DNA of 64,000 nt. Source: Cinnamomum chago (Eukaryota > Streptophyta > Magnoliopsida > Laurales > Lauraceae). Made by a program: the position numbers and the translations under genes. Each line of letters opens with the position of its first letter. Position 1 is the stretch's first letter. The stretch spans positions 68,340,001 to 68,404,000 of the forward strand of contig CP142451.1 in the NCBI GenBank assembly GCA_038049695.1. The letters are read 5' to 3'. The notes beneath the pieces were generated by a model. The model was not told where the DNA came from, ran no database searches, and was given only the letters and a program-made list of their open reading frames with translations. Of this stretch, positions 1 through 11,087 are shown in pieces.

Positions 1-411
1 GTGGGCCCCCACAATGTCTAACAGTTTGGATCATGAAAGGCCACACTTGCCCAAATTGAGAATTCCAGCAAACCATGTGTCTATCTATACAACCTGAGCA
101 GTAACAGCCCCACAGTTTTAAAAAATTGAACAGTTTCCTTACTGTTTAAAAAATTGTTTTATCTAGTGCCCCTCTCTCTCTCTCTCCATCTTTTTCTATC
201 TTTCTCTTTCTCCATAAAAGAACCTAACAACCGCTCCTTTTAACAAATCAACAAAACATCCCAATCCACCGCCCCCACATGAAAACAACAGCCATAAAAC
301 TAATAGTAACAAAAACTGAGACATCCCATCCCATCCCATCCCATCAAACCATACTACTGACCAATATCATCAATGCCCTTATTTCACATCTGCACTCTTT
401 TGATTTCTCAG
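1..411 (+). other. Probable intron before the last visible BEL1-like exon
   Basis: No coding sequence is visible. The stretch ends in a pyrimidine-rich tract and an AG acceptor at 410-411, directly before an exon that reads as homeodomain helix 3, so it is probably intron. It holds a CT microsatellite at about 172-187 and four to five copies of a CATCC pentanucleotide at 322-345. The upstream exons of the gene would lie before the window. Confidence 0.5.
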
Positions 412-600
412 GTCTCAAACTGGTTCATTAATGCAAGAGTCCGGTTGTGGAAACCCATGGTTGAAGAGATGTACCAACAAGAGTCAAAAGAAGAGGAGGA
501 TGGAGAAGGAGATGGCAAAAACAACCACACCCAGAGAGCACAATCACCAATGCCAGCCTTGAAAAAAGAAAATGGAGAAAACCCAAATCTTGAAAAATAA
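412..600 (+). CDS. BEL1-like (TALE) homeodomain protein, C-terminal exon, partial
   Basis: The exon opens directly in the third helix of a TALE homeodomain: [21 protein letters not shown], containing the WFxNxR core that contacts DNA. BEL1-like proteins pair with KNOX proteins in the nucleus and control meristem and leaf-margin development. The residues after the helix ([12 protein letters not shown]) resemble the BLH2/BLH4 (SAWTOOTH) group, but the clade is only a guess. The frame is open from the acceptor at 410-411 to TAA at 598-600. The tail after the homeodomain is only about 42 residues, against well over 100 in typical members, and the VSLTLGL-type C-terminal motif is absent. Either another exon has been lost, the gene is truncated, or this is a displaced fragment. 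Upstream exons (SKY and BELL domains) are not in the window. Confidence 0.7.
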   Translation, partial: VSNWFINARVRLWKPMVEEMYQQESKEEEDGEGDGKNNHTQRAQSPMPALKKENGENPNLEK

Positions 601-882
601 AAATAAAAAATCACCCATTTTTCTAATTTCCATTCTTCTCTCTTTCTTTTTCTTCTCCTCCAGAGTTGGGAAAACACATGAATGAGAAGTGAATGTAATT
701 TATTAAAGAGACCCGGATTGATAGATTTGGATGTGGATAATAGGTGGGCTAAATATCAGTAGTTGAAATGATCTTAACCCTTAGCTAAAACAACAACAAT
801 ATTTAAAACAACAACAATATATAGTGTAAAGACTAATTTAAACCATGTACCGAAAGCAAATCAGTTAATATAATTTAGTTAC
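601..882. other. Spacer between the BEL1-like exon and the CACTA gene
   Basis: No gene is seen. The left end of the CACTA element, which should begin CACTA on this strand, is not found here. The 3' exons of the TNPA-like gene are also missing, so a deletion or rearrangement breakpoint probably lies between about 740 and 880. A short ACAACAACAATAT repeat occurs near 790-822. Confidence 0.4.
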
Positions 883-2050
883 CTTCCATTCTGGTGTCTC
901 CCATTTGTTTTCTATCAGCCAGACCCACTGGGCTGCCCTCTGCGTATCATATGGGCACTGCTTCGGATCGTGGCCATTTTCCAACGACTTCTTATAAGCT
1001 TTGTATAGCTCCGCCCTGAACTCCCTATAGATATGCATCGCTAGTTTCCCGATTGCATTTGCTACACGTGCGTCAGTCTTCCAGTCGCCAAAGTCATACT
1101 TTTGCTGTCATTTAAAACCAACAAGTGTGAAAAGTAAACAGTAAAGCCTATGAATATAGATTAGAAAGTATAATATTATTTTATTACCGCAGCTGCAGTA
1201 AAGATTGCCTCCTTGCACCCATCATCAATTGCTCCCCATGTTTCTTTGTTTAATGGTGCAAGCCTCCGAATATGACTCCCCAGCTCGATTGCAAATGTAG
1301 AGGCATTTATACCTTCAAAAGCCCCCGATTGTGCACCTAGCGGAACAGAAATCCTACCACCCAGAATCCTCATCCTCTTCTCTGACTCATGGCCCACCAC
1401 CCTACCCCGTACACGCCGAGAGGATGATGCTACAACCAGCACAAAAAAATCCGAATTATTAATCATAAAGAAATGTAATCGAACTAATGAGTTTGAAAAG
1501 ATAATAAAGTCAAATATTTCTTACCTACGCTGCTGTCTGTAGTAGGCTGGCTCGATTCATTGGGTTGGGTGGCACCGATCTCACACTGATTGGCAATACG
1601 ATCTGGGACCGATTCTTGAGTGCCTGCTGATTGGCTTTGTCTGCGTCTCCCTGGGGCCATATGTGCAAACTGAATAACACAATAAGTTAGGATAAAATCA
1701 AGAATTACAAAAAAAAAACACAATAAGTTAGTATCCATGCAAGAAATAACACAATAAGTTAGTATACATGTAAGAATTTTGATATTAGATATAACCACCT
1801 CATCTTCTAACTCTTCTTCTTCCTCACTACTTCCGGCTGGTCTATACTCCTTGTCGACGTCATCATGCTCGCCTTCAACAGAGAGTTGACGCCGAGATGG
1901 ATTTTGGATTGCTTGTACCAATTGTCGTGCGCCAATTTCACTCATTCTGGCCATGTTACTTACAATATTCTTATTTCTAGCCAACTCATAAGCATTCTTC
2001 TTTTGAGACAATGCGCCAGGAGGAACATAAGCTTTTCTTTTTTTCGGCAT
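883..2050 (-). CDS. TNPA-like second CACTA protein (Transposase_24 type), 3' truncated
   Basis: Four exons join cleanly with GT/AG borders and a kept frame: 2050-1799, 1669-1525, 1429-1188 and 1104-883 (252, 145, 242 and 222 nt). The start is the ATG at 2050, which begins MPKKRKAYVPPGA. Exon 1 is basic and then ends in an acidic run of glutamates. Exon 3 has the LGxxIRR...W pattern, and exon 4 has a tryptophan-rich stretch (KYDFGDWKTD ... QWVWLIENKW) typical of the Ptta/En/Spm Transposase_24 family. In En/Spm the second protein binds subterminal repeats and assists excision. A donor follows exon 4 (GT at 882-881), but no further exon exists to the left, so the C-terminal part is gone. No stop codon interrupts the visible exons. 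Confidence 0.65.
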
Positions 2051-2231
2051 TTTTTGGACCGCTATTATAAAAAAAGACAAATGGATCATAAATATATAAA
2101 AGGATCAAACATATATATATATATATAAATTTAATAAAATGTCAAAATAGAGGCAAACAAATGAAAGTAAAATTAACGATTCCATTGCATGTAATCCTTG
2201 TCCACACACATGAAGAAATTAAATTTACATA

Positions 2232-5200
2232 TCATAATTCCATATCAGAATCAATATCAAGGTCGGACTGGTCAGTTTCCTCTTCATTTATGTACTCTGC
2301 CAATGTTTCATCCTCGTCACCATCATCGCCAGCAATTGGCTCATCGCCATCTGCCGCAGGTTCATTATCATCAAGGATGATATCTGGTTCAATGTCATCC
2401 CGAGTGTAACAAAAGGAAAAATCCTCGGCAACAGATACTGAGACAGTTTCAATGGCTTCTTCCTGTTGGTATGGCTCGTTTATCACATTTTCCTCGCTTT
2501 CCTCGTCTCGCTCTTGCACATCCCAAACACCCCGATGCTTGACCCGTTCCACGACTTTTCAATTTCGGCCTAATTTGGTGTCATTGACATAGAACACTTG
2601 ATTTACCTGATTTGGCAAGACAAAGGGATCCTCCTCATACCACCGATCCCCAGCGTAAATGCTTGTGACATGTGCCTCGATATTTATTTTAGATTTATGA
2701 CCTGTGTTATACCATTCACATTTGAACAAAACAACTTCAGAACCATTGATGTATGACAATCCAAAAATGTTGGTCAAGTAACCGAAAAAGTCAATGTTTT
2801 CCTCATTGTGGTCTCCCTCGATGACCACCCCGCTATTCTGGCTCTTGTGACGGTTGTCGCGGTCTATGGTGACGAACCGGATACCATTAACCATACAACC
2901 CGAGTATTGATGCACCAGACAACTAGGACCATTTGCCAATGCCCACAATGCATCTGTTGCTTCAGAAGACCCTTGAGACCTAAGTTGGTTTATCTGCATT
3001 AGTTTCGTAGAATTAGTTCAAATTGGATTTCCATGTTTTGAGTTGAAAACATTTATTATGCATCTGTTATACGTACATGATCTCTGAACCATCCAGAAAA
3101 CTCTTCCCGTTGTAAATTGGTGATGTTGCGTCCACCGCGCTCATTCAATTGCCTCTTGTGCTCCCTACTCAGGGTATTGGTGACAGAAAATCAGTGTGAC
3201 ACATATGAATATCAGAAAGTTTACATGTAATGCATACAATTAGTTAAACTGAACCACTTACTCTAGATAAGGTATGACATCGAGAGTGTTATACAACACA
3301 AACCAATGGGCCATGTTGCGTTCCCTATCGGACACATTAGGAGCCCTCTTGATAGGTGAAAAGGGCCAGACGCGTTGGGTGAAGACACCCAACTCTAGGC
3401 CTTGTTCGCCTCCATCGTCATTTCGTTCTTCAGGAACTTCTCCCTTTAGGTACATCTTCATAAAATTAACACTCTCTTTGGCAATATATGCCTCGGCGAT
3501 CGAACCTTCTGGCCGAGCTCGATTGGTAACGTAGCCCTTCAGTGTTCCCAGAAACCTTCAAACACAAACATCAATATCAAGATGAAAATTTTTAAAGAGT
3601 GGTAAACACAATCACATCTCGATACTAATCAACAATTTAAAGAATGGCAAAGGGAATCACCTCTCGATTGGATACATCCATCGATATTGCACCGGTCCAG
3701 CGAGCATAGCCTCACGAGGTAAATGAACTGCCAAATGGACCATCACATCAAAAAATGCCGGTGGAAAAATCCTTTCCAACTTACACAGTACGAGAACTAT
3801 CTTATTTTCCAATTCTTCCACATGCCTCCATTTCAAAGTCTTTGAGCAAATGTTCTCGAAGAAGCTACCCAGCTCAAATAGTGTTGTGCATATCTCTTTA
3901 TTCACGTACCCACGCATACCAATCGGAAAGAGACGTTGCAGTAGAACATGGCAGTCATGGCTTTTCAAGCCCGCTAATCTCCCATTCTTTGAGGTCACAC
4001 ACCTCGAGAGGTTAGCAGCATAGCCATCTGGGTACTTGATCGATTTTAAATATTGATAAAAACCATCCTTCTCCTTCGGGCCTAATGTGTAGGACGCACG
4101 AGGCTTCTCTTGTGTTCCATTGCTTCTTTTTCGTAGATGCAATTCTTGCCTAATGTTCATATCTGCCAAGTCCTGACGGTCGTACTCTGTGTCCTTGCTC
4201 TTCTTGTTTAAGCCCACCATTGTGCAGAGAAGACTTTCACATATATTCTTCTCTACATGCATAACATCAATGTTGTGTCGAAGCTTTAGTTTCTTAAAGT
4301 ACGGTAGCTCATAAAAAATGCTTTTCTTTGTCCAATTCAAGTCTTCAGGGTCACGAGGTCTTTTTTTGTTGTTAGAGTGCTTCCCAAACCTTGTATATGG
4401 AAGCCGATCCAATTGTGCTTGTACCTTTTCCACGGATGGAAACTCCAATGACTTCATTCGATTCTCTACCTTTCCATTAAAGTCCTTGCTACGTCGCCAA
4501 TTGTGCCGCTTAGGCAAGAAAGATCTATGGCCTGTGTAACCAATCTTCCTTCTCAACCTGACGGATAAGGAGTCTTCATTACAAGTGGGACAAGCCTTGT
4601 ACCCTTTGGTACTCCACCCAGACAAGTTACCATATGCAGGGAAGTCGTTTATGGTCCATAACAAAGCCGCACGCATTTGAAAGCTCTCTTTGCTAGATGC
4701 ATCGTAAGTTTCGATACCATTCTCCCATAACTCCTTCAACTCGTCAATCAAGGGTCGAAGATAAACATCAATATCATTACCAGGCTGATGCGGTCCAGGA
4801 ATAAGCAATGACATCATGAAGAATTGCTCCTTCATGCACATCCATGGTGGCAAGTTGTACGGCATCAGTATGACAGGCCACATACTGTAAGACGTGCTCA
4901 TGTCCCCGAAAGGGTTGAACCCATCAGAGGCTAGCCCCAGCCTTATATTACGGGTCTCCTCAGCAAAATCCGGATGTTCCTTATCAAGACCCTTCCATTC
5001 CTCACAATCAGCCGGATGCCTACCTATTCCATCATCTTTGCGTTTATCACTGTGCCATCTCATGTGTGTGGCAGTCTTTCTTGACATGTAAAGTCTCTGC
5101 AACCTCGGTATCAACGGGAAGTACCGTAAAACCTTATGCGGTATCTTCTTTCCCTTCCCATCATTTAGCTTGTATCTGGACTCCCCGCATACTGGGCATT

Positions 5201-5891
5201 TTTCTAAATCTATGTTCTCCTTCCAAAACAAGGCGCAATCATTATGACAAGCATCAATGTGCTCATATCCCAGACCCAAGTCACGCAGTATCTTCTTCGC
5301 TGCATAAATTGAATCTGGAACCAAATTATCGTTTGGTAGGAGTGCCTTCTGTATCTGCATCACATTGTTGAATGATTTGTTACTCCACTTTCCCTCCACC
5401 TTTTGCTCCATCATCTTAATTACAAAATCTAGCAGAGTGTTGTCTGGAGAGCAACCCGGGTACAGAGGGCGCTGAGAAGCATCCAACATTCTTTCAAAGT
5501 GACACATTGCGTTACTATGGATAGCCTCAGCGTTGGTATAAGTTCCAATGTAATGGTCTTCCATCATTTCTTGATATTCATCCTGATCCTCATAATCACT
5601 ATCATCCCCATTTTCCGATTCGATGACGTCATCCACAAGAGGTGTTAACTCTCCGTGGTAAATCCAGGTCTTGTAGGATGCTTGCATACCCCAACGGTAA
5701 ATATGAAAGTTCACAGTGTCGCAGTCATACCGGCGATTGTTCTTGCAAACCCTACACGGGCACCAAATATCAGTAGCATCCCCAGCATTCGCCTTTGCAA
5801 ATTCAATAAATGACTTCAACCCGTCACGATACTCCCGACCCATTCGCACCGTGCGATCTTCGCTATCCAGTGTCATCCAAGTCTTGTCCAT
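2232..5891 (-). CDS. TNPD/TNP2-type CACTA transposase, four exons, one in-frame TGA
   Basis: This is the catalytic protein of CACTA elements; it cuts at the terminal repeats in the nucleus. Exons 5891-3661, 3555-3262, 3164-3077 and 2993-2232 have GT/AG borders and sum to 3375 nt, exactly 1125 codons with the TGA stop at 2232. Order along the protein: an N-terminal transposase-associated domain (about 1-80, cysteines in WCPCRVCKN), the TNP2 core (about 200-450, with CPVCGESRYK, the GLASDGFNPFG signature and CPTCNED), a DUF4218-like region (about 690-800, ending LPREAMLAGPVQYRWMYPIE), and a DUF4216-like region (about 930-1010, LFKCEWYNTG). Codon 1016 (2559-2561) is TGA, where related proteins have Trp. 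It would remove only the acidic tail of about 108 residues. The frame stays open on both sides of it. Confidence 0.85.
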
Positions 5892-7708
5892 ATCTTAAAA
5901 TTGAATAATCAATAAGTTAATCACATTACTCAAAATAGAACAGACAAAAACATGTGCATATGATTATGAATACAATCAATCACATGATGACCTTGAATGC
6001 TTTGAGTTGAAATACAGTCAATGACATGATGACTTTGATAATATGTTCCACTACCCATGATCTTATGTTTTGCATGCATCTAGTTTGGAACCTACATCCA
6101 AGTTTCATCATAAAAAGAAATAAAAAAATGGAATGGGAAGCACATTGGGAATGGGTTCTGGCAACCCATTGCCAATTCGATTTAGGACTGCACTAATTGA
6201 TGAATGGTAGTCATACACTTAAAGGAGTGATTTTTATTCAATCATCACATGATGAATCCCATTTGAAGCCATAAGCTAATTTATGATGAGTCCCATTTGA
6301 AGCCATATGCTAATTTATTGGATTTTGCTACTTTTTATGCTTTTTCTGGTTTTGACTTTAGAGTTAGGGTATTTGTGTTTGTGTGTGTGTGTGTGTGTGT
6401 TTTAATATTTGTAAGCTGATGTAGTATAGCATCTTTTTTTTTTATTGTCTTCTTCACAATACCAACAGAATCCACTCCTTCAAATAGAAAACACATCAGG
6501 CCACTCCCCCAAAATTTATTAAATTTTTTTTTTAGGATGGCTGCAAACCGCAAATAGCAACAAAAATGGAGGGGCAAATGACACCAAATAAATTGACGCC
6601 CTATTGGTGTGGAACAGGGATTGATGCATGGCAGGTAGGAAAAACAACTATTGGCATTTTATTATACACAGAAAATAATTTCCTTCTTACAAAGCAAACA
6701 CATCATACGTCAAAACTCAAAAGTGCATGATTGTAAATCACCAGCAAATAGCTCATCCTTATTAAATAGAAGAAAGGGTAGACTAGTGTAGGAGTGAACA
6801 TGCAAGGTCAACAAACCAACATAAAATAAACACTAGCTTCACTAGTAGATGATATCTTCAGAGAATCTGTTTAAAGCACATGTTGGACTCCTTCAAACAA
6901 AAGAGACATCGACAAACATCTGTTGAAATAGATTGGCCAGGACATGGACAAACATATCCGTTGATATAGATGATCTAGTGTTACAATCTAGTACATCAGA
7001 ATCAAAACGTAAGATGCAAATTTCCTTCCTTTTCTAAGTAATGAAGAATACATGCAAAAGGGAGATACAAATAATCACCACTTTTGAAGCATAGACAAAA
7101 GTATAATGTAATAGTAAAACAAAAGAGGTAAAAATTGAAGTTTTCAAACAAAACTGTTATATACTTGACACCCTCATAAACAAAAAATGGACTCCTTCAC
7201 TGAGTGCATGAGTCTTACTTTAATAAGCCACTCCTTCATCCAATTGTGTGACTCATTCAATTATAAATGTGAAGAAGCAAACATTATCAACCGGGAACAA
7301 AGAAACTGAGTACTGAACTGAAATCAATAGAATTAGCCATACTGAGACAGAAATAATAAAACCCAATCACACCCACTAAGCAAATTGCCAGAAAACAAAA
7401 ACCCATTTCATGAAATTAGCAGAGAATCTGATGAAGATAGAAATAACATCAATAAAATCAATGACACCCACGCCATGTAAATAGATAAAGCGAGATAAGC
7501 AAATTGAAATCGAGAAATTCAGTCAAACCCAGATTACAGAAGCTGCAATAATGCAAGCAACAGTCCTGAAATCACCAAACCCAAATCATACTCAACTGTA
7601 AAGATAGCAATAATCGGCAAGTAGAAAACCATGAGAGAGGAGATCAATGGTCAAAATCCAATCCAACCCAATAATTGAAAACAGTAGACGATGAGAAAAA
7701 AAACCGAC
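5892..7708. other. Non-coding stretch between CACTA transposase and MFSD5-like exon
   Basis: No convincing gene is seen. It is AT-rich, with a TG microsatellite at 6376-6400. The right part (from 7708 downwards on the minus strand) is formally intron 1 of the MFSD5-like fragment. The left part is probably the 5' region of the CACTA element. No CACTA terminal repeat was recognised. Confidence 0.4.
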
Positions 7709-7907
7709 CTGAAGCAAGAGAATAAACGAGCAAGAAACGCCTCTGAAAACGCAGAAAAGGCGACCCCAGATCGAAGAGTGAATTGGACTTTCCAGAGGTG
7801 TTTGCGAAGTAGGGAAGAAGGATAATGGAAGAGATACAACAACAGAAGAAGAAGATGAAGGAGAAGGAACTGGGTTCCCACACCTGGGTCTCGATCACCA
7901 CACCCAT
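7709..7907 (-). pseudogene. MFSD5-like (molybdate-anion transporter family) first exon, orphan
   Basis: The exon starts at ATG 7907 and ends at a CAG|GT donor (exon end 7709), giving 66 codons plus one base. The peptide begins MGVVIETQVWEPSS and ends LRFQRRFLLVYSLAS. It matches the start of plant MFSD5-like major facilitator proteins, which open MGVVIE...WEP, run through a first membrane helix (here about residues 15-36, very hydrophobic with CCC) and continue LRFQR.FLL.YSLASVMEG. The phase-1 intron after YSLAS fits the following Val of the family. Full members have about 460 residues and 12 helices. No later exon is present to the left, where the CACTA genes lie instead. The promoter and leader appear preserved. 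Identification is from memory of the family, without a search. Confidence 0.6.
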
Positions 7908-8179
7908 TACAGAGAAAAATGGATGGGGAGATCAAAATACAAAACCCTAGAAAAAGAAGAGATCCAGATGAGAATCGATGGGAAAGATGTTTGGGAGTTG
8001 AATCCGATATGCATGAAGGCCCCTTTTCCTTCTTCTGTTTACCAATACAATAAACAGAGGGTTGCTAGGCGGGAGGGTTGCTGGCTGGCAGAGGTGGGCG
8101 GATGGAGGCAGGGGCGGTGGGAGAATAGGGAGGACTGGACGGCATAAAGAGAGATGGAAAGGGAGAGATCATACCTTTG

Positions 8180-8373
8180 ATTGCTGTTCTTGCAAGAAGA
8201 AGATGATTCCGAAGAAAGGTTTGCCTTTCTTTTGCTGCAGTTACAGACAGCCGGTTTCACTTTGCTGCAGTTGCAAGAAGAAGACGATGGAGAAAGCGGA
8301 GTTCGCTTGCTGCAGTTGCAAGAAGAAGCCTAGTCCGACAGAATATTTGGCTTGCAGGGATTGCGAGAAGGAG
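8180..8373 (+). repeat. In-frame tandem repeat TTGCTGCAGTTGCAAGAAG
   Basis: Five related copies begin at about 8180, 8231, 8261, 8306 and 8350. The spacings are 51, 30, 45 and 45 bases, all multiples of three. Read on the plus strand they encode CCSCKKK-type clusters in one open frame (8062-8490). Read on the minus strand they would sit in the leader of the MFSD5-like fragment. It could be a minisatellite in a leader, protein-binding repeats, or part of a small Cys/Lys-rich protein. I do not recognise the plus-strand protein. Confidence 0.5.
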
Positions 8374-8431
8374 AAACAAGAAGAAGAAATTCTGACGGGA
8401 TTAGAAATAGGTATAAGGGTTTGGCGTGAGT

Positions 8432-8474
8432 CTTTTATAATGCTCGAAGTTTTAGCGGGAGATCGATGGCCCAT
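8432..8474 (-). promoter_or_regulatory. Candidate promoter of the MFSD5-like exon: TATA box and site II
   Basis: On the minus strand TATAAAAG lies at 8439-8432, about 525 bases before the ATG at 7907. A TGGGCC site II element, common in constitutive plant promoters, lies about 30 bases further upstream (8473-8468, within ATGGGCC). This spacing is normal for a plant core promoter, which would give a leader of about 490 nt. Inference from motifs only. Confidence 0.4.
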
Positions 8475-8490
8475 AAAAAATTTGGTTTAG

Positions 8491-9087
8491 CTCACCCAAA
8501 CAAATACTACCCGCAAAAAATATATCTTTAGCCTCAAAAGCATAGGCCGCCACAAAAAAGTTAGACGATGTAAACTAAAAAATTTATAGTTCCACCAAAA
8601 TCTCATTTTGAGATTATCTTATTGTATGATTGAACAAAAAAAAAAGTTAATAAAACAACATTTTTTTAGTCATGGTTTTCTATTTGGTCAATCTTACAAT
8701 GGTTCCAACTCAATTCTAACAAAAAATTGGGATACCCCATAATTAAATGTGTATGAACTTTTTGAACGACTCTGATTATCCATATATGGGTACGAGTGAG
8801 ACCCATTCAAAAAAGTTCTCACCATACTCCGCTAAAATCTTAAAAGTTCACTCAATCAAACCCTAATTTTCATAATCTAATTTATTAAACTAATAACTTA
8901 ATTATCATTGTTCCTAACTTTTACAACATCTCACAAATCACTAACAACTACTTCATACAATCACTAAAAACCATCATAACAAGCATAAATATATATATCC
9001 TTGCCATGTTTGAAGCTTGGTCTTTGTTTAGCTTAGCTTAAGAATGGAATTCCTTCACTTGAACGTTAATTTCCAAGAAAACTCTAA
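8491..9087. other. AT-rich spacer, possibly far part of a decayed LTR
   Basis: No gene is seen. The base composition and phrases near 8930-9060 resemble the LTR-like DNA that resumes at 10136 on the other side of the Harbinger-like element, so part of this stretch may belong to the same old LTR. Its left border could not be fixed. Confidence 0.25.
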
Positions 9088-10132
9088 GGGCACGTTTGGC
9101 AATGGTCTTAAGGTAGGATTCCTCGCCCAAAATCGGCGCTAGCGCGGATTTTTTTGTTTGGCTCAGCTAGGATCTTGTTTGATTATTTCAAGAGTCACAC
9201 CTCCCCCCCTCGGATCCGTGGAATCATCCCTATCAAGGATTTGCGGAGCTACAGTATTCCTGGACGGTAATATAGGGCAGACCGATTTTTGCATTTTTTG
9301 TTTTTATGGGCCCCAAAATCAAGATCTGAACCGTTAATTGTGTTAAGAAGGTCTATAATGGCTATGTACCAAAATTTCAACCCTTGATTCATCATAGATC
9401 GTGAGATATTTACAAAATCGTCCAAACCGTTAAAATGCCATATTCTGTGATGCAGTGGGCAAAAAAGGGGATTAAATACAGTCCCTTGTTTTCAATTTTC
9501 TGGTTCCTGTGGGCCCCAAAATCAAGATCTGAACCGTTAATTGTGTTAAGAAGGTCCATAACGGCTATGTCCCAAAATTTCAGCCGTTGATTCATCTTAG
9601 ATCTTGAGATATTTTCAAAACCGTGAGGGACAGTGATAGTAAAGGTAAGTAGTAATGTGGCCCTAATAAGTTTTTGCTTTGGGAATGTACCTTTTAGATT
9701 CCCTAATCAAGATCCAAACCGTTAGTCATCTTTAAAAACTCCAAAACGGCCACTTCACCAAATATCAGCCGTTAATTCATCTTAAATCTCCAGATATGTG
9801 CCAATGTCTTACTGTGCAAACTATTATTGAAAACAGTCCGTTTTTTCTCATTTTTGGGTTTATGTGGGGTCCACGATCAAGATCAAAACCGGTCATTAGT
9901 TCTGGACGGTCAAACACGGTAAGGTGACCAAATTACAACCGTTGATCCTTACTTTATTTTGAGATATTTGTATAAACATCAATTGGATCATACATTCTAC
10001 AACTTATAAGAATCCTCTCTCCATCCAAACATGGAACTTTCGTTGGGAATTCTACTTGGGGATTATGGCTTTCTTTGGAGATGGAGAGAATCCTCTAAAT
10101 ATAGGATTCTTCACCATTTACCAAACGTGCCC
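9088..10132. mobile_element. Harbinger/Tourist-like non-autonomous element (MITE), 1045 bp
   Basis: The ends are inverted: GGGCACGTTTGGCAATGG at 9088 and, on the opposite strand from 10132, GGGCACGTTTGGTAAATGG. The flanks carry a 3-bp TAA duplication (9085-9087 and 10133-10135). A TAA/TTA duplication with GGGC.CGTTTGG-type ends is the mark of PIF/Harbinger elements and their Tourist MITEs. There is no transposase or long reading frame inside, so it must have been mobilised in trans. The middle holds four diverged tandem repeats. Confidence 0.8.
9305..10010 (+). repeat. Four diverged tandem repeats inside the MITE
   Basis: Units start at about 9305, 9508, 9698 and 9863. Each contains, in order, a form of ATCAAGATCTGAACCGTTA, an AACGGC word, a CARCCGTTGATTCATCTTA word and GAGATATTT. 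The first two units are nearly identical, and the last two are diverged and shorter. They fill most of the element. Confidence 0.75.
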
Positions 10133-10135
10133 TAA

Positions 10136-10698
10136 GGAAATGATGTAGCAAAGGAAGAAGATGGCTTCCTCTTCACTTGTTTTACCTCAATTCACACTTG
10201 ATGACCAGAAGAATGGAAGAAAGAAGAGAAACGGATGGAGAAAGGGGTTGCCTAGGGTTTGAATGAAATGGATGAACTCAAATGAGTTCATCTTATCATA
10301 TGTAAGGGTTGAATTTTACATTTAAGTCCACTACTCTTTCTTAATTCCAATTTAAGTCAAATGACGTTCCATTTGATCCGTTTCTCGTCGTACAACTTCG
10401 AGTTCAACATGAAAGTTATCGTACTCGTCGAGATACGCATGTTGGTATCAAGAGTTTCCGTATTCGACAAAATATGTATAGATTCGTATTTCCGAAAAAG
10501 TCCTTGGTTTGGCTTGTTTGAAGTTCATTTCCATTCAATTCATTTCTTAATCTTATTTACTATTTCATTAAGCCTAAGTTCTTCATGTTTAGGCTAGTTT
10601 CAAATTCATTTAGTCATTAGTTCAATTAAACATGCTTAATTAGCCTTAATCTCAATTAATTAGAGTTAATCGTGATTAACTCGGGACGGAGCCTAACA
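10136..10698 (-). repeat. Decayed Ty3/Gypsy-type LTR remnant (left copy)
   Basis: The piece ends in GAGCCTAACA at 10698 and contains the phrase ATGAAAGTTATCGTACTCG, like the corresponding part of the other LTRs in the window (ACGAAAGTTGTAAC...CTAACA). A second diverged copy in the same direction lies at 12640-13060. The Harbinger-like element appears to have inserted into it. The left border is unknown. Confidence 0.45.
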
Positions 10699-11053
10699 TC
10701 TTCACGAGTTGATTTCGTAATTAATTTTTCTTGTCTATTGTTAATATTGATTTGGATTTTGGTTGGGTCAGCAATGGCATCTGTATAGTGTATATTATAT
10801 TTGTTTATACTTACAGAATTTTTTTTTTCCATTCTCTTGATCTATCTGCCTGTGTCCCTGTTAAGCATGACTCTGTTATACTGAAAAGAACTTGTCCATA
10901 TACTGTCTTGGCTGGAACCCCATAGCACATTGGTTACCTTATTCTCATGGTAGCAGATATGTAGCCCTGCAATTCAAAGTCCAAAATAGCTGTTAATGAC
11001 ACCCACAAAATCTGGATAGTCCTGGCCCTGCTAGAAGAAAACATGTGAATCTC

Positions 11054-11087
<34 letters not shown>

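Larger units (their letters stand above)
883..5891 (-). mobile_element. CACTA (En/Spm-type) DNA transposon, coding core
   Basis: Two spliced genes lie in the order usual for plant CACTA elements: a TNPD-type transposase first (5891 to 2232) and a TNPA-like gene after it (2050 to 883), both on the minus strand. The limits given are those of the coding core. I could not find the CACTA...TAGTG terminal inverted repeats on either side, or a 3-bp target duplication. The 3' side is truncated because the second gene stops at an exon-4 donor with nothing following. The 5' end may lie anywhere between 5892 and about 8500. With both ends unrecognised, the element looks immobile, although its transposase is nearly intact. 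Confidence 0.8.

Noticed and set aside
1865-2409. Plus-strand frames of 60-87 codons over the CACTA intergenic part
   Set aside because: They overlap supported minus-strand exons and have low-complexity serine-rich translations.
3755-5371. Plus-strand frames opposite the CACTA transposase
   Set aside because: Shadows of the long minus-strand exon.
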